The position numbers and the translations under genes are program-made. 64,000 bases of DNA, taken from contig NZ_CP019450.1 in NCBI RefSeq assembly GCF_001983995.1, positions 2,418,001-2,482,000 on the forward strand. The letters are read 5' to 3'. The notes beneath the pieces are model-generated. The model was not told the origin of the DNA. It searched no databases and saw only the letters and a program-made list of their open reading frames with translations. This DNA is from Halioglobus japonicus. GTDB taxonomy: Bacteria > Pseudomonadota > Gammaproteobacteria > Pseudomonadales > Halieaceae. Positions 18,159 through 28,100 of this stretch are shown piece by piece. Within the stretch, counting starts at the first letter, position 1. Every line of letters starts with the position of its first letter.

Positions 18159-19046
18159 ATGCGAATTCTGGTTACCGGCGGCACAGGGTTTATCGGCGAG
18201 GCGCTACTGCCTGAACTGGTCGAAGATGGCCATGACATTGTGGTTTACAGCAGGCAGGTGAACCCATGTGAAGGCCGCTTTACATCCTTCACAGCGCTCG
18301 CCGACATCCCTTCATCCGAGACCTTCGACGCGTTCATCAACCTTGCGGGCGCATCCATGGCCGGCAAGCGCTGGAGTCGCAGTTACAAGCAGCAGCTGGT
18401 GAACAGCCGTATCGACACCACCCAGGCGCTGGTTGACCTTGCCAGCCGGTTGGCACAGCCGCCGGCGGTGATTCTCACGGCCAGCGCGATAGGCTATTAC
18501 GGCCATCACCAGGACGAAGCGTTGGGTGAAGATGGGCAGCAGGTACCCGGGTTTGCCCAGGACCTCTGCCAGCGTTGGGAAGAAACCGCGGCACAGGCGC
18601 GCGAGTTGGGCTGCCGGGTGACCATGCTGCGCCTGGGTGTGGTACTCGACCAGGGCGGTGGCGCGTTCGTCCAGATGGCCGGCTCATTCCGCTTCGGCCT
18701 TGGTACCTGGCTCGGGAGTGGTCGGCAGTGGCTTAGCTGGGTGCATCGCGCCGATGTGGTTGCCGCCATCAAATACCTGTTGCAAGACGATGCCGCCGAA
18801 GGCCCTTTTAACCTAAGTGCCCCCGAACCCGTCACAGCGCGCGAATTTTGCCGCGAGTTGGCGCATCACTATTCACCGCTGGTGTCGCTCCCTGTGCCAG
18901 GCCCGGTGGCCCGAATACTGGTGGGCGAAATGGCGGATGAACTCCTGCTGAATGGCCAGCGCGTAGTACCTAGCGCGCTGCAGGCAAACGGGTTCGTATT
19001 TCGCTATCCTTCACTGCGACAGGCAGTGACTGCAATCCAGCAATAG
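18159..19046 (+). CDS. TIGR01777-type NAD(P)-dependent epimerase (YfcH-like)
   Basis: Atypical short-chain dehydrogenase/epimerase of about 295 residues. The N-terminal Rossmann motif is VTGGTGFIGEAL and the active-site region reads ASAIGYYGHH. FINLAGASMAGKRWS and the C-terminal VPSALQANGFVFRYP are family hallmarks. The substrate is not established for this family. GAGGAGG stands a few bases before the ATG, and a TATAAT occurs at 18137-18142. Together with the next genes (flavin-type oxidase, DUF523/DUF1722 protein, MerR regulator) it forms a set often found in light- or stress-regulated clusters of marine gammaproteobacteria. Confidence 0.9.
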   Translation: MRILVTGGTGFIGEALLPELVEDGHDIVVYSRQVNPCEGRFTSFTALADIPSSETFDAFINLAGASMAGKRWSRSYKQQLVNSRIDTTQALVDLASRLAQPPAVILTASAIGYYGHHQDEALGEDGQQVPGFAQDLCQRWEETAAQARELGCRVTMLRLGVVLDQGGGAFVQMAGSFRFGLGTWLGSGRQWLSWVHRADVVAAIKYLLQDDAAEGPFNLSAPEPVTAREFCRELAHHYSPLVSLPVPGPVARILVGEMADELLLNGQRVVPSALQANGFVFRYPSLRQAVTAIQQ

Positions 19047-19055
19047 GAGAACGCC

Positions 19056-19529
19056 TTGAAGACCAATGGCCCCTGGGAATTAGCGGACATTCACAACTGG
19101 CTTGGCGACAGCCGCTACCCCCTGCGCGTGTCCTGTGTGGGCGAGGACGGCTACCCGCGAGTCGTGTCACTCTGGTACATCTTTCGCGACGGAAAATTCC
19201 ATTGTGTATCCCATCGCAATTCGCCGCTGGTAAAACTGTTGCGTAAATCACCCAAGGTGGGGTTCGAGGTGTCGCCGAACCAGCCGCCTTACTGCGGTGT
19301 GCGTGGGCAGGGCGACGCAGCGCTCACCGGCGAGGGAGCCGCTGACACACTGCTGCTGGCGATCGATCGCTATCTGGGCGGCGGCAGCCAGTCCCTGGCT
19401 CGCTGGCTGATGTCGCGAGTTGAGGATGAGGTCACCATTACGATAACCCCCGGGCGTTTTTTCAGCTGGGACTATCGCTACCGGATGGATGAACAGCCTG
19501 CACAGCGGGACCAGGTTCCCGTCACCTGA
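19056..19529 (+). CDS. Pyridoxamine 5'-phosphate oxidase-like FMN-binding protein
   Basis: A 157-residue split-barrel protein of the PNPOx-like superfamily. YPRVVSLWYIFRDGKFHCVS is the typical FMN-binding strand pair, followed by VGFEVSPNQPPYCGVRGQGDA. The C-terminal region, ITPGRFFSWDYRYR, is also characteristic. It starts with TTG at 19056, with AGGAGA 5 bp ahead, only 9 bp after the epimerase stop, so the two are likely cotranscribed. Members bind FMN, F420 or heme; the true substrate cannot be told. Confidence 0.87.
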   Translation: MKTNGPWELADIHNWLGDSRYPLRVSCVGEDGYPRVVSLWYIFRDGKFHCVSHRNSPLVKLLRKSPKVGFEVSPNQPPYCGVRGQGDAALTGEGAADTLLLAIDRYLGGGSQSLARWLMSRVEDEVTITITPGRFFSWDYRYRMDEQPAQRDQVPVT

Positions 19530-19538
19530 GTGCTAGCT

Positions 19539-20507
19539 CTAGGTGACGTTGCGGATTTGCAGCTGATCGGGGAACGGGCTTAAAAAGGCCTGCTGATCGA
19601 TATAGGCGTTGGGGTGATTGGCAAAGTGGTGCTTTAGCAGCGTGATAGGCACGATAAGCGGAACTGCACTGAGACGGTACTGTTCGATCAAATCGCTCAG
19701 GCGCTGGCGCTCCGGAGGGGCAATTTTCTTGCGTAGGTACCCGGCAATGTGAAACAACACATTGGCGTGGCTGCGGCGGCTGGTGCGTTTGGTGAGAGCC
19801 GTCATCAGTTCGGTGATAAATGCCTGGCCGAGTTCCTCAATATCTTCCTTGCCGGCGTTTGCCAGCATCTTACCTATCTTGCGATAACTCGGCACGTCGT
19901 GGGCCATGACCAGATATTTGTGCCGGCTGTAAAAAGACACCAGCTTGCCTGCATCCAGGCCCTCAGCACACAACTCGCGCCACTGGTGGTAGGTGAATAC
20001 CCGGGTGACAAAACTCTCGCGTAACCCGGGGTCATTCAGGCGCCCGTCGTCTTCCAACGGGAGTAGGGGATCGATGGTGGCCAGTGTTGCGGCAAATACC
20101 CCCTGGCTGTCCCGGGCGACCAGTCGGCCTTCTTTGTTGAAGCGCTTCACTCGGTCAAAGCCGCAGCTGGGGCTACCTTTCACCAGAATGTATCCGGCCA
20201 TAGTGGGGTTGTTGTTGAGCACCTGCTGAGCGAAGTCTTTGAGCGGCTGAGTGACGTCCTGCTGCCGCGTCGCAACGTCTACAACCCTGAGGTCATCCGG
20301 TTCCCCGGCAACCTGGATCGGGGGGCGCGGTACACCCAGGCCAATCGCCATTTCCGGGCAGAACGGGCGGGTGTCAAAGCATTCCCGCATGCGCTGTACG
20401 TGAATATTGGCGGCCTTGCTCTGGCCATCGTAGCGCACCTCATTGCCCGCCAGGCAGGAGCCGATACCGACCAGTGGTTGTGGGTGTTTGTCCTGTGCAG
20501 TTGTCAT
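19539..20507 (-). CDS. DUF523-DUF1722 fusion protein (YbgA-like)
   Basis: A two-domain protein of 322 residues. The DUF523 half shows GIGSCLAGNEVRYDGQSK, FCPEMAIGLGVPRPP and KGSPSCGFDRVKRF with conserved cysteines. The DUF1722 (YbgA) half shows YSRHKYLVMAHDVPSYRKIG and ends with SAVPLIVPITLLKHHFANHP. Function is unknown; DUF523 has been linked to thiouracil desulfuration. It is divergent from the MerR regulator, with a strong inverted repeat between the two, so control by that regulator is plausible. Confidence 0.9.
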   Translation of the reverse strand: MTTAQDKHPQPLVGIGSCLAGNEVRYDGQSKAANIHVQRMRECFDTRPFCPEMAIGLGVPRPPIQVAGEPDDLRVVDVATRQQDVTQPLKDFAQQVLNNNPTMAGYILVKGSPSCGFDRVKRFNKEGRLVARDSQGVFAATLATIDPLLPLEDDGRLNDPGLRESFVTRVFTYHQWRELCAEGLDAGKLVSFYSRHKYLVMAHDVPSYRKIGKMLANAGKEDIEELGQAFITELMTALTKRTSRRSHANVLFHIAGYLRKKIAPPERQRLSDLIEQYRLSAVPLIVPITLLKHHFANHPNAYIDQQAFLSPFPDQLQIRNVT

Positions 20508-20591
20508 GAGCGGCTCTCCTGAAGTTTGAAACTACGTGGTCACGAACGGGTATGCAATAGCTACGCAAAGTAGACGCCAGAGGATTGCGTA

Positions 20592-20614
20592 CGATAGGTA
20601 AATCCAACCTATCG
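20592..20614. promoter_or_regulatory. Inverted repeat, possible MerR-regulator operator
   Basis: A perfect 8-bp dyad, CGATAGGT (20592-20599) and ACCTATCG (20607-20614), with a 7-bp spacer, lies in the 151-bp divergent region between the DUF523/DUF1722 gene and merR. The dyad is flanked by TGCGTAC on both sides. MerR-type proteins bind dyads of this kind within promoters, so this is a good operator candidate. No T-run follows, which argues against a terminator. Confidence 0.6.
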
Positions 20615-20658
20615 GCAGCTGCGTACAGTTACTAAACAGTGGTAGAGGTTGCAAGCAA

Positions 20659-21600
20659 GTGACACAGATAGAGTTCCAATCCATGCCCCTTTATGGCATC
20701 GGTACCGTGGCTCGGCTGACGGGCGTAAAACCGGATACCTTGCGAGTGTGGGAGCGTCGTTATCACTTAGGCGCTAGCCACAAGTCACCTACTGGGCGGC
20801 GGCAGTATACGCAGACAGACCTGGATCATTTGCAGTTGATCTCAGCGTTGGTTCAGAGCGGCACTCGGATAGGCGAGATTGCCAACAGCGACCGCAAGAC
20901 GCTCGAGCATTTACTGGAAAGTAGCACAGGCACTGCTGCCGCGGCACCGCGGCCAAGGGTGACGTTTGTTGGACAGCGTCTGGCCGGTTGGCTGGAGGAG
21001 CACCAGGGCTATCTCGCCAAGTGCAATGCCCGGATTACATCCAGTAGCGTGATTGAATTTCTCGAAGCGGCAAGCTCACGGGAGTTTCAGTGCGACGCCC
21101 TTGTCGTTGAAAGCACCTCCCTGGGGCCTGAGGCGTGGCGCCGTTTGAACAGCGCCCGGGAATGTCTCGGTGATCCCTGCCTGATGATTCTGGCGGATAG
21201 CATCAGCGACCACTGGCGCGAGGAGCTGGATCGTGCCGGGGTGGCCTCGGCACCATTCCCTCCGGAGCCCACTGAGCTGGCTTACTACCTGGCCCACGGA
21301 ATTACCGAGCGTGAAACAGAAGCGGGGCACTCGAGCCTTGCTGATCTGGTGGCTCGCAGGCCGCATTCCTTCAGCGACAAGCAGTTGCGCGAGCTGCAAG
21401 AGGCGAGCCCTGACGGTTACCAGAAGCTGGTGAGTATGGTGCAGGATCTCAACGAACTCGAGGATACCTGTGCCTCCAGGGACGGTGACACCTGGCAGCA
21501 AGCTGCCAGCAACGCCGTGATCTATGCGCTGGTGCGCCAGGCCCGGTGGTTAACCGAACGTGCCCTGGAGACCGCAGTCAGCCCCCATGGGCGCTCCTGA
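20659..21600 (+). CDS. MerR-family transcriptional regulator, LitR/CarH-like layout
   Basis: The N-terminal winged helix reads YGIGTVARLTGVKPDTLRVW with ERRY following, then SPTGRRQYTQTD and a helix that recognises DNA. The remaining part (about residues 100-210) has the length and helix/strand pattern of a cobalamin-binding-like domain, but I do not see the D-x-H-x2-G motif needed for B12. It may therefore respond to another signal or work without cofactor (inference). 313 residues; the start is GTG at 20659, with AGAGGTTG upstream. It is divergent from the DUF523/DUF1722 gene across the inverted repeat. Confidence 0.85.
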   Translation: MTQIEFQSMPLYGIGTVARLTGVKPDTLRVWERRYHLGASHKSPTGRRQYTQTDLDHLQLISALVQSGTRIGEIANSDRKTLEHLLESSTGTAAAAPRPRVTFVGQRLAGWLEEHQGYLAKCNARITSSSVIEFLEAASSREFQCDALVVESTSLGPEAWRRLNSARECLGDPCLMILADSISDHWREELDRAGVASAPFPPEPTELAYYLAHGITERETEAGHSSLADLVARRPHSFSDKQLRELQEASPDGYQKLVSMVQDLNELEDTCASRDGDTWQQAASNAVIYALVRQARWLTERALETAVSPHGRS

Positions 21601-21646
21601 TCAATTGGTCTAGAATGTGACCCCACGATCTTGATGGTGGGGTGAC

Positions 21647-21811
21647 ATGGGTCAACTCGGTAGAAGTCTCGGCATGGCGGCAGCCATTGCTATGTTCCTG
21701 TTCAGCGCCTGGATGTACCAGCGCACAGGCGATTGGGTGGCACTGGTGTTTGCCAGCGGTAGCCTCGCCTACGGTGTGTTCTTCTTTACCCGCAAAGGGG
21801 AGGGCGGCTGA
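21647..21811 (+). CDS. Small membrane protein, 54 residues
   Basis: A short gene with GGTGGGG a few bases before its ATG. The product has two hydrophobic segments, LGMAAAIAMFLFSAWMY and WVALVFASGSLAYGVFFF, and ends in a charged tail (TRKGEGG), so a two-helix inner-membrane hairpin is likely. The stop overlaps the ATG of the following lipoprotein gene (TGATG), implying coupled translation. No family is recognised. Confidence 0.7.
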   Translation: MGQLGRSLGMAAAIAMFLFSAWMYQRTGDWVALVFASGSLAYGVFFFTRKGEGG

Positions 21812-22275
21812 TGGCCCAGCTGAGACCATTCTTCGTCATCGTTGTGCTGGCGCTGCTGTCAGGCTGCGCCAATATGATGGCCGAATACGATCCCCCCAAA
21901 GTGACCCTGGAGAGTTTCAAAGCACTGCCATCAAACGGCAGCACGCCACGCTTTGAATTTAAATTGAGAATCGCCAACCCCAATAAGGAAGCACTCGATA
22001 TCGCGGGCATCAGCTACAGTGTAGAGATACTAGACAAGGAACTGCTGAGCGGTGTGACTAACGACGTCCCTTATATCGACGGGTATTCCGAGGAGGTCGT
22101 TACTGTAGAAGCGGGGTTGCAATTGTTCCAGCTGGTGCGGCTACTGGCAGGCCTTACCCATGAGACCACCAGCAGCCTTGACTATAAATTCTCGGCCAAA
22201 ATCGATTTCAATGGCTTTCTGCCGACCCAGCGTATCGAGGAGACCGGCACTATTGATTTGTCAGCCCAGCAGTGA
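21811..22275 (+). CDS. LEA14-like (WHy domain) lipoprotein
   Basis: A 154-residue lipoprotein. Signal peptide FFVIVVLALLSGC has the lipobox LLSGC, giving a lipidated cysteine near residue 18. The mature part, FEFKLRIANPNKEALDIAGI in sense, matches the late-embryogenesis-abundant type 2 (WHy) fold, with N-P-N and hydrophobic pattern. Such proteins are linked to desiccation or envelope stress; the role here is not known. It overlaps the small membrane gene upstream and, convergently, the transporter gene by 15 bp. Confidence 0.85.
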   Translation: MAQLRPFFVIVVLALLSGCANMMAEYDPPKVTLESFKALPSNGSTPRFEFKLRIANPNKEALDIAGISYSVEILDKELLSGVTNDVPYIDGYSEEVVTVEAGLQLFQLVRLLAGLTHETTSSLDYKFSAKIDFNGFLPTQRIEETGTIDLSAQQ

Positions 22276-23613
22276 CTGGAGGAAAATCGCCAGAATAATC
22301 AGCGGGCAGACAAATTTCACATACCAGGGCCAGACCTTCCAGAACAGGCCCTGTTCTACCTCAGGGTTGCCCTTGCGCAATTCTTGCAAAATAGAATTGC
22401 GGTTCCACACCCACCCCGCGTAGATACAGAACATAAAGCCCAGTAACGGCTGGCTGTAGCGGGTGGTGACCGAGATCACGAGGCCGAACAGCGTGCCGAA
22501 ATTCAGCAGGATGGCGGTGCTCACCAGCGCAATGGCCCCGCCGATCATCCACACGGCCGTATGCCGTTTAATGCCGTGCTCTTCGATGGTGTACGCCACA
22601 GGTACCTCCAGCATGGAGATGGAGGAGGTCAGTGCGGCAATACTCATCAGGAAGAAAAAGGTAAAGCTGACGATCAGGCCGGTAGCGCCCATGGTGGAAA
22701 ACAGTTCCGGCAGTACAGTGAAGATCAGGGTGTCTTCCGAAATAAGTGCACCAGTATCAGTGAAAATCTCAACGCCGTTGTTCAGCGCAACATACATGGC
22801 CGGCAGCACCAGGAAGCCTGCCACCACCGCAATTGAAATATCCACCAGCGTGACCATGCCGCCAAGCACGGGGAGATTTTCCTTGTCAGATACATAGGAT
22901 CCGTAGATCAGCATGGTGCCCACCCCGAGCGAGAGCGAGAAGAAGGCGGCACCGAGCGCTGCGATAATCAGTTTGGGTTCCAATGCGCGTTCAAAGTCAG
23001 GCAGCAGATAGACCTTGAGGCCATCAGCAGCGCCGTCCAGGGTAAGGACGTAAATCACCAGCGCCATGAGAGTGAGTAGCAGGGCAGGCATCAGCCTGGC
23101 GGACCAGCGCTCAATCCCCTCGCGCACGCCGGCGCTGATAATGCTGATTGTCAGGCCCATAAAGAGCAGCATGAAAATGAGGTTGCGCACAAAGCCGAAC
23201 GACACCAGCCACTCGGAGGCGCCATCCATGCCCAGCAGGAGTGCCGCTGACGACAAACAGTGAGCAACCATCCATCCTGCGACTATGGCATAGAAACTGA
23301 GGATTAGGCTGGCGACCACAAATCCGGCGATACCGGTGGTGGTGCCGACTGTGCGCAACGCAGCGTTGGGGGAAATCAGGCGGAGCGCCGATACCGTGTT
23401 GGCGTGCGCGTGGCGGCCAATAATGAGTTCGGCCATGAGTGCCGGGTAGGCGAGCGTAAAGGCCAGGATCAGGTATACCAGCAGAAAGGCAGCGCCCCCG
23501 TTACTGGCGGCCTGGGTAGGGAACCCCCAGATGTTTCCCAAGCCCACTGCGCTGCCTGCAGCTGCCATTACAAACCCAAAGCGGGAGGTAAATTCACCCC
23601 GTGCTGTTGCCAT
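22261..23613 (-). CDS. Sodium-dependent neurotransmitter-type (NSS) transporter
   Basis: A 450-residue inner-membrane Na+ symporter of the SNF/NSS family (LeuT-like), with about 11-12 helices. TM1 carries the unwound ion-binding motif, AAAGSAVGLGNIWGFP. Other family stretches are YLILAFTLAYPALMAELIIG and FFFLMSIAALTSSISMLEV. Substrates are amino acids or amines; the exact one cannot be deduced. The upstream region between this start and the AsmA-like gene is only about 40 bp and convergent or tandem, with no clear promoter. Confidence 0.93.
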   Translation of the reverse strand: MATARGEFTSRFGFVMAAAGSAVGLGNIWGFPTQAASNGGAAFLLVYLILAFTLAYPALMAELIIGRHAHANTVSALRLISPNAALRTVGTTTGIAGFVVASLILSFYAIVAGWMVAHCLSSAALLLGMDGASEWLVSFGFVRNLIFMLLFMGLTISIISAGVREGIERWSARLMPALLLTLMALVIYVLTLDGAADGLKVYLLPDFERALEPKLIIAALGAAFFSLSLGVGTMLIYGSYVSDKENLPVLGGMVTLVDISIAVVAGFLVLPAMYVALNNGVEIFTDTGALISEDTLIFTVLPELFSTMGATGLIVSFTFFFLMSIAALTSSISMLEVPVAYTIEEHGIKRHTAVWMIGGAIALVSTAILLNFGTLFGLVISVTTRYSQPLLGFMFCIYAGWVWNRNSILQELRKGNPEVEQGLFWKVWPWYVKFVCPLIILAIFLQSLLG

Positions 23614-23654
23614 GTTTCACCTGAAATCGTTATTAATGCGCGGATTGTAGCAGG

Positions 23655-26600
23655 CTACTGGACGGCCTCACAGGGTCGTTGTTGTTTGTTGCGAGACTTG
23701 ATGCCAAACAGCTTGCGGGTAATCTTAGGAACCAGGGCCAGAACCTCTGCATAGGCATCGAAGGCGGCCGCAATCGGCGAAACGGTGGTCCTAGGGTCGT
23801 CGAATTTCCCTTTGAGCCGCACCGAAGAAGGGACCTGCAGTGCGCGGGATTTAGAACGGGGGGTGATCTTTACATCCATGAGCTGGTTCACCATGTCCAG
23901 CTCGGCTTCTCCGGTGGCTACCATGCGCCGGGTCTCGACGTAGAGGCTGTCGCTGCTGGCGACACCGTTCAGCAACTTGAACTTGGCCATGGTGCAGTCG
24001 ATGTGGGTGGATTTTTTGGCGGAGGCCCGGTGTAAAACCAGGCCAATAGATCCGTCGCCAGCAGGTCGTAGGCAGCGCCCTGAACTTCCGCATCCTCCAG
24101 CGCCAGCGCCAAGCTGCCATCCAGGTCGCCGAGCAGCTGATCCATATCAGTGCCCTGTGAGCTGATGCCGCCACGCAGGGTCAGTTCGCCGCGTACGTCG
24201 GCATCCATGCCCATATCCCGGCCGAGGGTGTTCAATGGTAACGCTACGGCCTCGCCCGCGAGGCTGACGAAGGGCGGTTGCGCATTGAGGTCGACTATGC
24301 CGCGCACCTCCCCGACGGTATCTGCATATCCCACATTGAACTCCCGCAGGGTATAGCGATTGTTCTGTCCAGTGACGTGGATGTCGAGCCGGTTAATATT
24401 GGTGCGTTTGCCGGAGATGCCGCCAAAATTTACCCGCAGATCGGTGGGCATTGAAGCGCGCCGGCCCAGGATATGTTCGATAAAGTCACGTGGCTCGGCC
24501 CGGTCGAGCTTTTCGACCGGGCTATAGCCTTCAGCAGCGACTTCTGCCTGCAGACCCAGGTCGCTCAGGTAAAGCAGTGGGCTGTTTAGTGCGGCCGTCA
24601 GGCCCGTAAGCTTGCCAGCGCTCAAACTTGCTCTGGCATCAAGCTTGGCTACCGAATCGCCAATTTCACCGGTATGGGATAAAACAAATTCTGATGGTGA
24701 AAGCTGGATCTTGCCCTGACCCTGCAGCGGGTTCATGCGCAGCCCGGTCAGCGCCTCAAGCAGGTCTGGGTCGCGCAGGCGGTAATCAATATCACTTTGC
24801 ACATTTAGCCTGCCGGTGATGTCCAGGCTCTTGCCAGAGACAGTAAGTAATAGCGGCCCCTGTTTGTCGTCGGATTCGATGGTGAACGAGGGAATATTGA
24901 GTTTCCCGCCGCTGTAGTCGACGGTAAATCTGCCCGATAGCATGCCGAGTGGTTTCTGATAGTCGAGTCCGTCCAGCGCACGATTGAGTATGCGAGCGGT
25001 GGGAATGTCGCTGAACCGGCCTTTCAGCTTTATCCCATCGAGTGGTACCAGGTGATCAACCTCACCGGTGGCCCATAACTGTAGTTCATTGCCGTCTACA
25101 ATCATTTTGAGATTGTTCAGCGCCAGGCGTTCCCCGTACTGGGTAAGTTCTGCCTTGCCGTCGAGTCGTCCCCGGGCGGGAATATCCACATCGATATATT
25201 CAGAGAGGGCGCTCACGTCGTCTAGGGTAATGGCCACGCTAGCGAGCGTATCCGTGATTACAGGGTGGGCCATTGGGGTGACCTTCGCAGCGTGAGGCAC
25301 GAAGATGAAATCCAGTTTGGGGCTGCGCGCTGTGAACAGGCCATTAACCGGTTCGAGTATCGCACCAGTACCTTTCAGTGTCAGCTCGCCGTCAAGCACG
25401 AAGCCGGCGGGAATCGGTATGTCGAGCATCTCACCCAGGTAGCGGCTGTCGGGGGAATCGACGCTCAAGGTGAGGTCCAGGTCGCGGGCTGCGGCAATGC
25501 CTTCGCTGTCCATACCATCCAAGCTGCCGGCACTGCCGGTGAGCCTGAAGATCAGCTCGTCCGGGTCACCCACTTCGACCACGAGATCTCTCAATGACAC
25601 GCTGCCATGGCGTCCTACTAGCAGGCCAGATGCAGAAAACGCGCCGGGCTCAAAAGGCAGCGGGCCGGTCCACTGCTCCAAGGTTGCGATTGACGGCCCA
25701 GCAACATCCAGTCTAACTTTGTTTTCGGCGTCCCCCATGCGGAAGGGATCTACACGGCCAATGGCGTTCACCACCAGGCCGCTGTCGGCCTCGCTGCGCA
25801 GCATGAAGCGATCAATCATCGGGTTGCGAACGGTGCCGGTAATCACCGCGTTGCCGCTGGCCCGGCCCAGGCTGTGCAGGTCGACATCGAGCCAGTCCAG
25901 CACCACGTCCATGGAAGAGATTTCGCCGGCGGCATCGAGCCTTAACTCGCCGCCGCCGCTGATATCGTAGTCGAGGGTACCTGCGGCCTCGATGCCGTAG
26001 GCGGGCATATTGTCGAGGGTGAAAAGGGCGTTACTCAACACGAACCCATCGGCATCGCCGCGCATCTGTGCTTGCAGCAATAAGCGGCCCTCGAGCTCGC
26101 CACGGGCGTTAAAGCCTCGCAGAAATTCAGATACATCAGCGTAGTCCGCGTTGAGCTGCAGGTCGTAATTGAAGCTGTCGGCGGTGCCGTGCACGTCGCC
26201 GCGTAATTGCACGACACTATTGGAGACCGGTGCGCTGAACTCCCCGTTGAACTTGACGGCGGTGATGTGGCCCTCTTCGAGCAGGGCGTTCAGGCCGACA
26301 TTCAGGTCCAGCGGCTCACCCTCATACTGGGCGCGGGCTGAGGCGAGAAAGGTTTGGTCGTTAGGGCGGCCGCCCTTTACATTTTCCAGCGGAAAGATAA
26401 AGACCTCTTCTCTCGCGGTAACCAGGTGGAACTGGCCGATACTGAGCTCGGCCGGCAGCCAGCCAATGTACTTCAGCCACTCTCTGGGAGCGGGGTCGCT
26501 GGTACTGTCCGTATCAGATGTATACAAAATGACCTGTTGCGCCTTCAAGCGGGTGTCCACGAGGTTTGTCGTGTACAGATCGGTCCAGCCAATATTGCCC

Positions 26601-26845
26601 TCGAAGTCCAACACCGTGAGAAAGGGCGGCGCGTCATTATCCTCGGGATAGACGTGGATCTCCGCCGCGGATACGTTGCGCTCGAAAGGCCGCAACACCG
26701 GTGATACCAGCTTGAGGCGATAGTCGGTAAAGGTATCGACAGCCCAGTGTGCCAGAAACGCCAGGGTCCGCTCAGAGCGCATCGCCAGCAGTGGCAGTGC
26801 AAGCAGCACAGACAACAGCAGGGCGACAATGAGCAGTTTTCGCAT
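23655..26845 (-). CDS. AsmA-like envelope protein, broken by one frameshift as read
   Basis: A very large protein of the AsmA/YhdP-like class, anchored by one N-terminal helix (MRKLLIVALLLSVLLALPLL) and otherwise periplasmic with repeated beta-strand stretches. The AsmA-type end is visible: LLGDLDGSLALALEDAEVQG followed by AYDLLATDLLAWFYTG. Such proteins are thought to help move phospholipid towards the outer membrane. The frame shifts at the CCC run at 24026-24028 (plus-strand numbering). Adding one base joins the main piece to the tail that starts STHIDCTMAKFKLLNG and gives 1,063 residues. The open frame upstream of 26845 runs into tRNA-Leu and is not coding. Confidence 0.83.
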
Positions 26846-26988
26846 GGAAAGTGGGCCGGCACATGTAGGTGTAGAGAAGTGTAGCACGCGTTCAAAGTGA
26901 TCTGATGACCTCTCTCTTGGCTGCGGCCATGCCCTGATGCTATGATGCGCTCCCTCCCAGAGGGCTGTAACTGCAGCCTGATCCCTCC

Positions 26989-27075
26989 GCCCGGATGGTG
27001 AAATTGGTAGACACAGGAGACTTAAAATCTCCCGCCTTAATCGGCGTGCCGGTTCGATTCCGGCTCCGGGCACCA
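26989..27075 (+). tRNA. tRNA-Leu (TAA)
   Basis: An 87-base class II tRNA: acceptor GCCCGGA/TCCGGGC, D-arm GGTGAAATTGGTAGACAC, anticodon loop CTTAAAA (anticodon TAA), a variable arm CCGCCTTAATCGGCG, T-arm GGTTCGATTCC, encoded CCA. Its 3' end is the left boundary of the accessory island. Confidence 0.97.
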
Positions 27076-27076
27076 T
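27061..27076 (+). repeat. attL-like copy: 3' end of tRNA-Leu
   Basis: CGGCTCCGGGCACCAT here is repeated exactly at 34789-34804. The 16 bp are the tRNA 3' terminus plus one base, the usual target of tyrosine-recombinase islands. The matches end at both sides, so this is the complete shared core. Confidence 0.85.
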
Positions 27077-27256
27077 AAATATTAGGTTGATCTGATTCTT
27101 TATGATCTTGAAATTTTTGGCTCTATGTGACGCAGAACCAATGTAGACATCATGATTAACTGGAGGGCTTGATGTACCATTCGTCCTTGATATAGAAAGT
27201 TACCCGACCTGAAAATCCTTTTAAGATCGAGTCTAAACCAACGGTCCGCTCCCACC

Positions 27257-27928
27257 TCAAAGCCGACTTCCGGCTCCAGCTACTTTGTCCAAATCAACTT
27301 GCAAGCGAAACAGAATCATCGCGATTAGCACCAGAAATTCCGCGCCGGATTCAAAAATCTCTTCGAATACCTGGCCCGTCACATTGTGGAAAACGGGTAT
27401 CTGGTCGATCGCTTGCGATAGGAAAAACACAACCGCCCAGGCGAAGGCAAATATAGCCCAGGGTAGCTGCACCCGGAGCGAGCGCAGGAACACAGGTAGT
27501 TGTGCTTTCAGGTAACGGTACATTACGACGAGGAACAGGATGACGATCGCTGCGAGGAAGAGCTTTGTCGACAAGGGGATCATTTCATGTGAAAAGAAGC
27601 GCTTGAACTGAGTCGCCTTGGCGTGATCCGAGAGCTCGTAGTGATAATCAGCCTCGCGTAGTGCGTAGAACATCAGCAGATAGCTCAACTGCACATACGC
27701 TACCCTGCGCTCGCGGTCGAGTAGGGCAAACAGGCAGGCGAGGCCGAACGCAGTAAAGATTGCCGACTGTCCCGCCAGCTGAACTGGCCCCGCATCCTCG
27801 ATCAGTCGCTTAATTTCAAAGGAGTCTGGGATGCTGAGGAGCTGCCAGCCCGTAACTGCCATTGCAGCAAGCACTGCGCCCAGAACTAATATTGCCGCCA
27901 GCCGGGATGGACGAGGCGTCTCGTTCAT
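27257..27928 (-). CDS. Multi-pass membrane protein of unknown function
   Basis: A 223-residue protein with about six hydrophobic segments, among them LAAILVLGAVLAAMAVTGW, AIFTAFGLACLFALL, LFLAAIVILFLVVMYRYL and FAFAWAVVFFLSQAI. Conserved-looking polar residues between them are LREADYHYELSD and FHNVTGQVFEEIFESGAEF. I do not recognise the family. It is the first gene of the island after tRNA-Leu, pointing back towards it, with no obvious partner. Confidence 0.72.
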   Translation of the reverse strand: MNETPRPSRLAAILVLGAVLAAMAVTGWQLLSIPDSFEIKRLIEDAGPVQLAGQSAIFTAFGLACLFALLDRERRVAYVQLSYLLMFYALREADYHYELSDHAKATQFKRFFSHEMIPLSTKLFLAAIVILFLVVMYRYLKAQLPVFLRSLRVQLPWAIFAFAWAVVFFLSQAIDQIPVFHNVTGQVFEEIFESGAEFLVLIAMILFRLQVDLDKVAGAGSRL

Positions 27929-28100
27929 ATTATTTGGGTTCCCATAAATACTCGGGCTGCTTGATACAACTATAAAATATCAGCTGCATTATGTTTCAGC
28001 ACGATATTGCGGCTGCTTGCAGGCGAAAGCGGGCATTGAAGTGCTTAACTGGCCTAGGTATCCAGAAAGGTCCGCTATCACCTCTTAGCCGCCACTCATT

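Noticed and set aside
27269..27278. TTCCGGCTCC as a third attachment-site copy
   Set aside because: Only 10 bp match tRNA-Leu and the bases form the coding end of the membrane protein gene; chance is likely.
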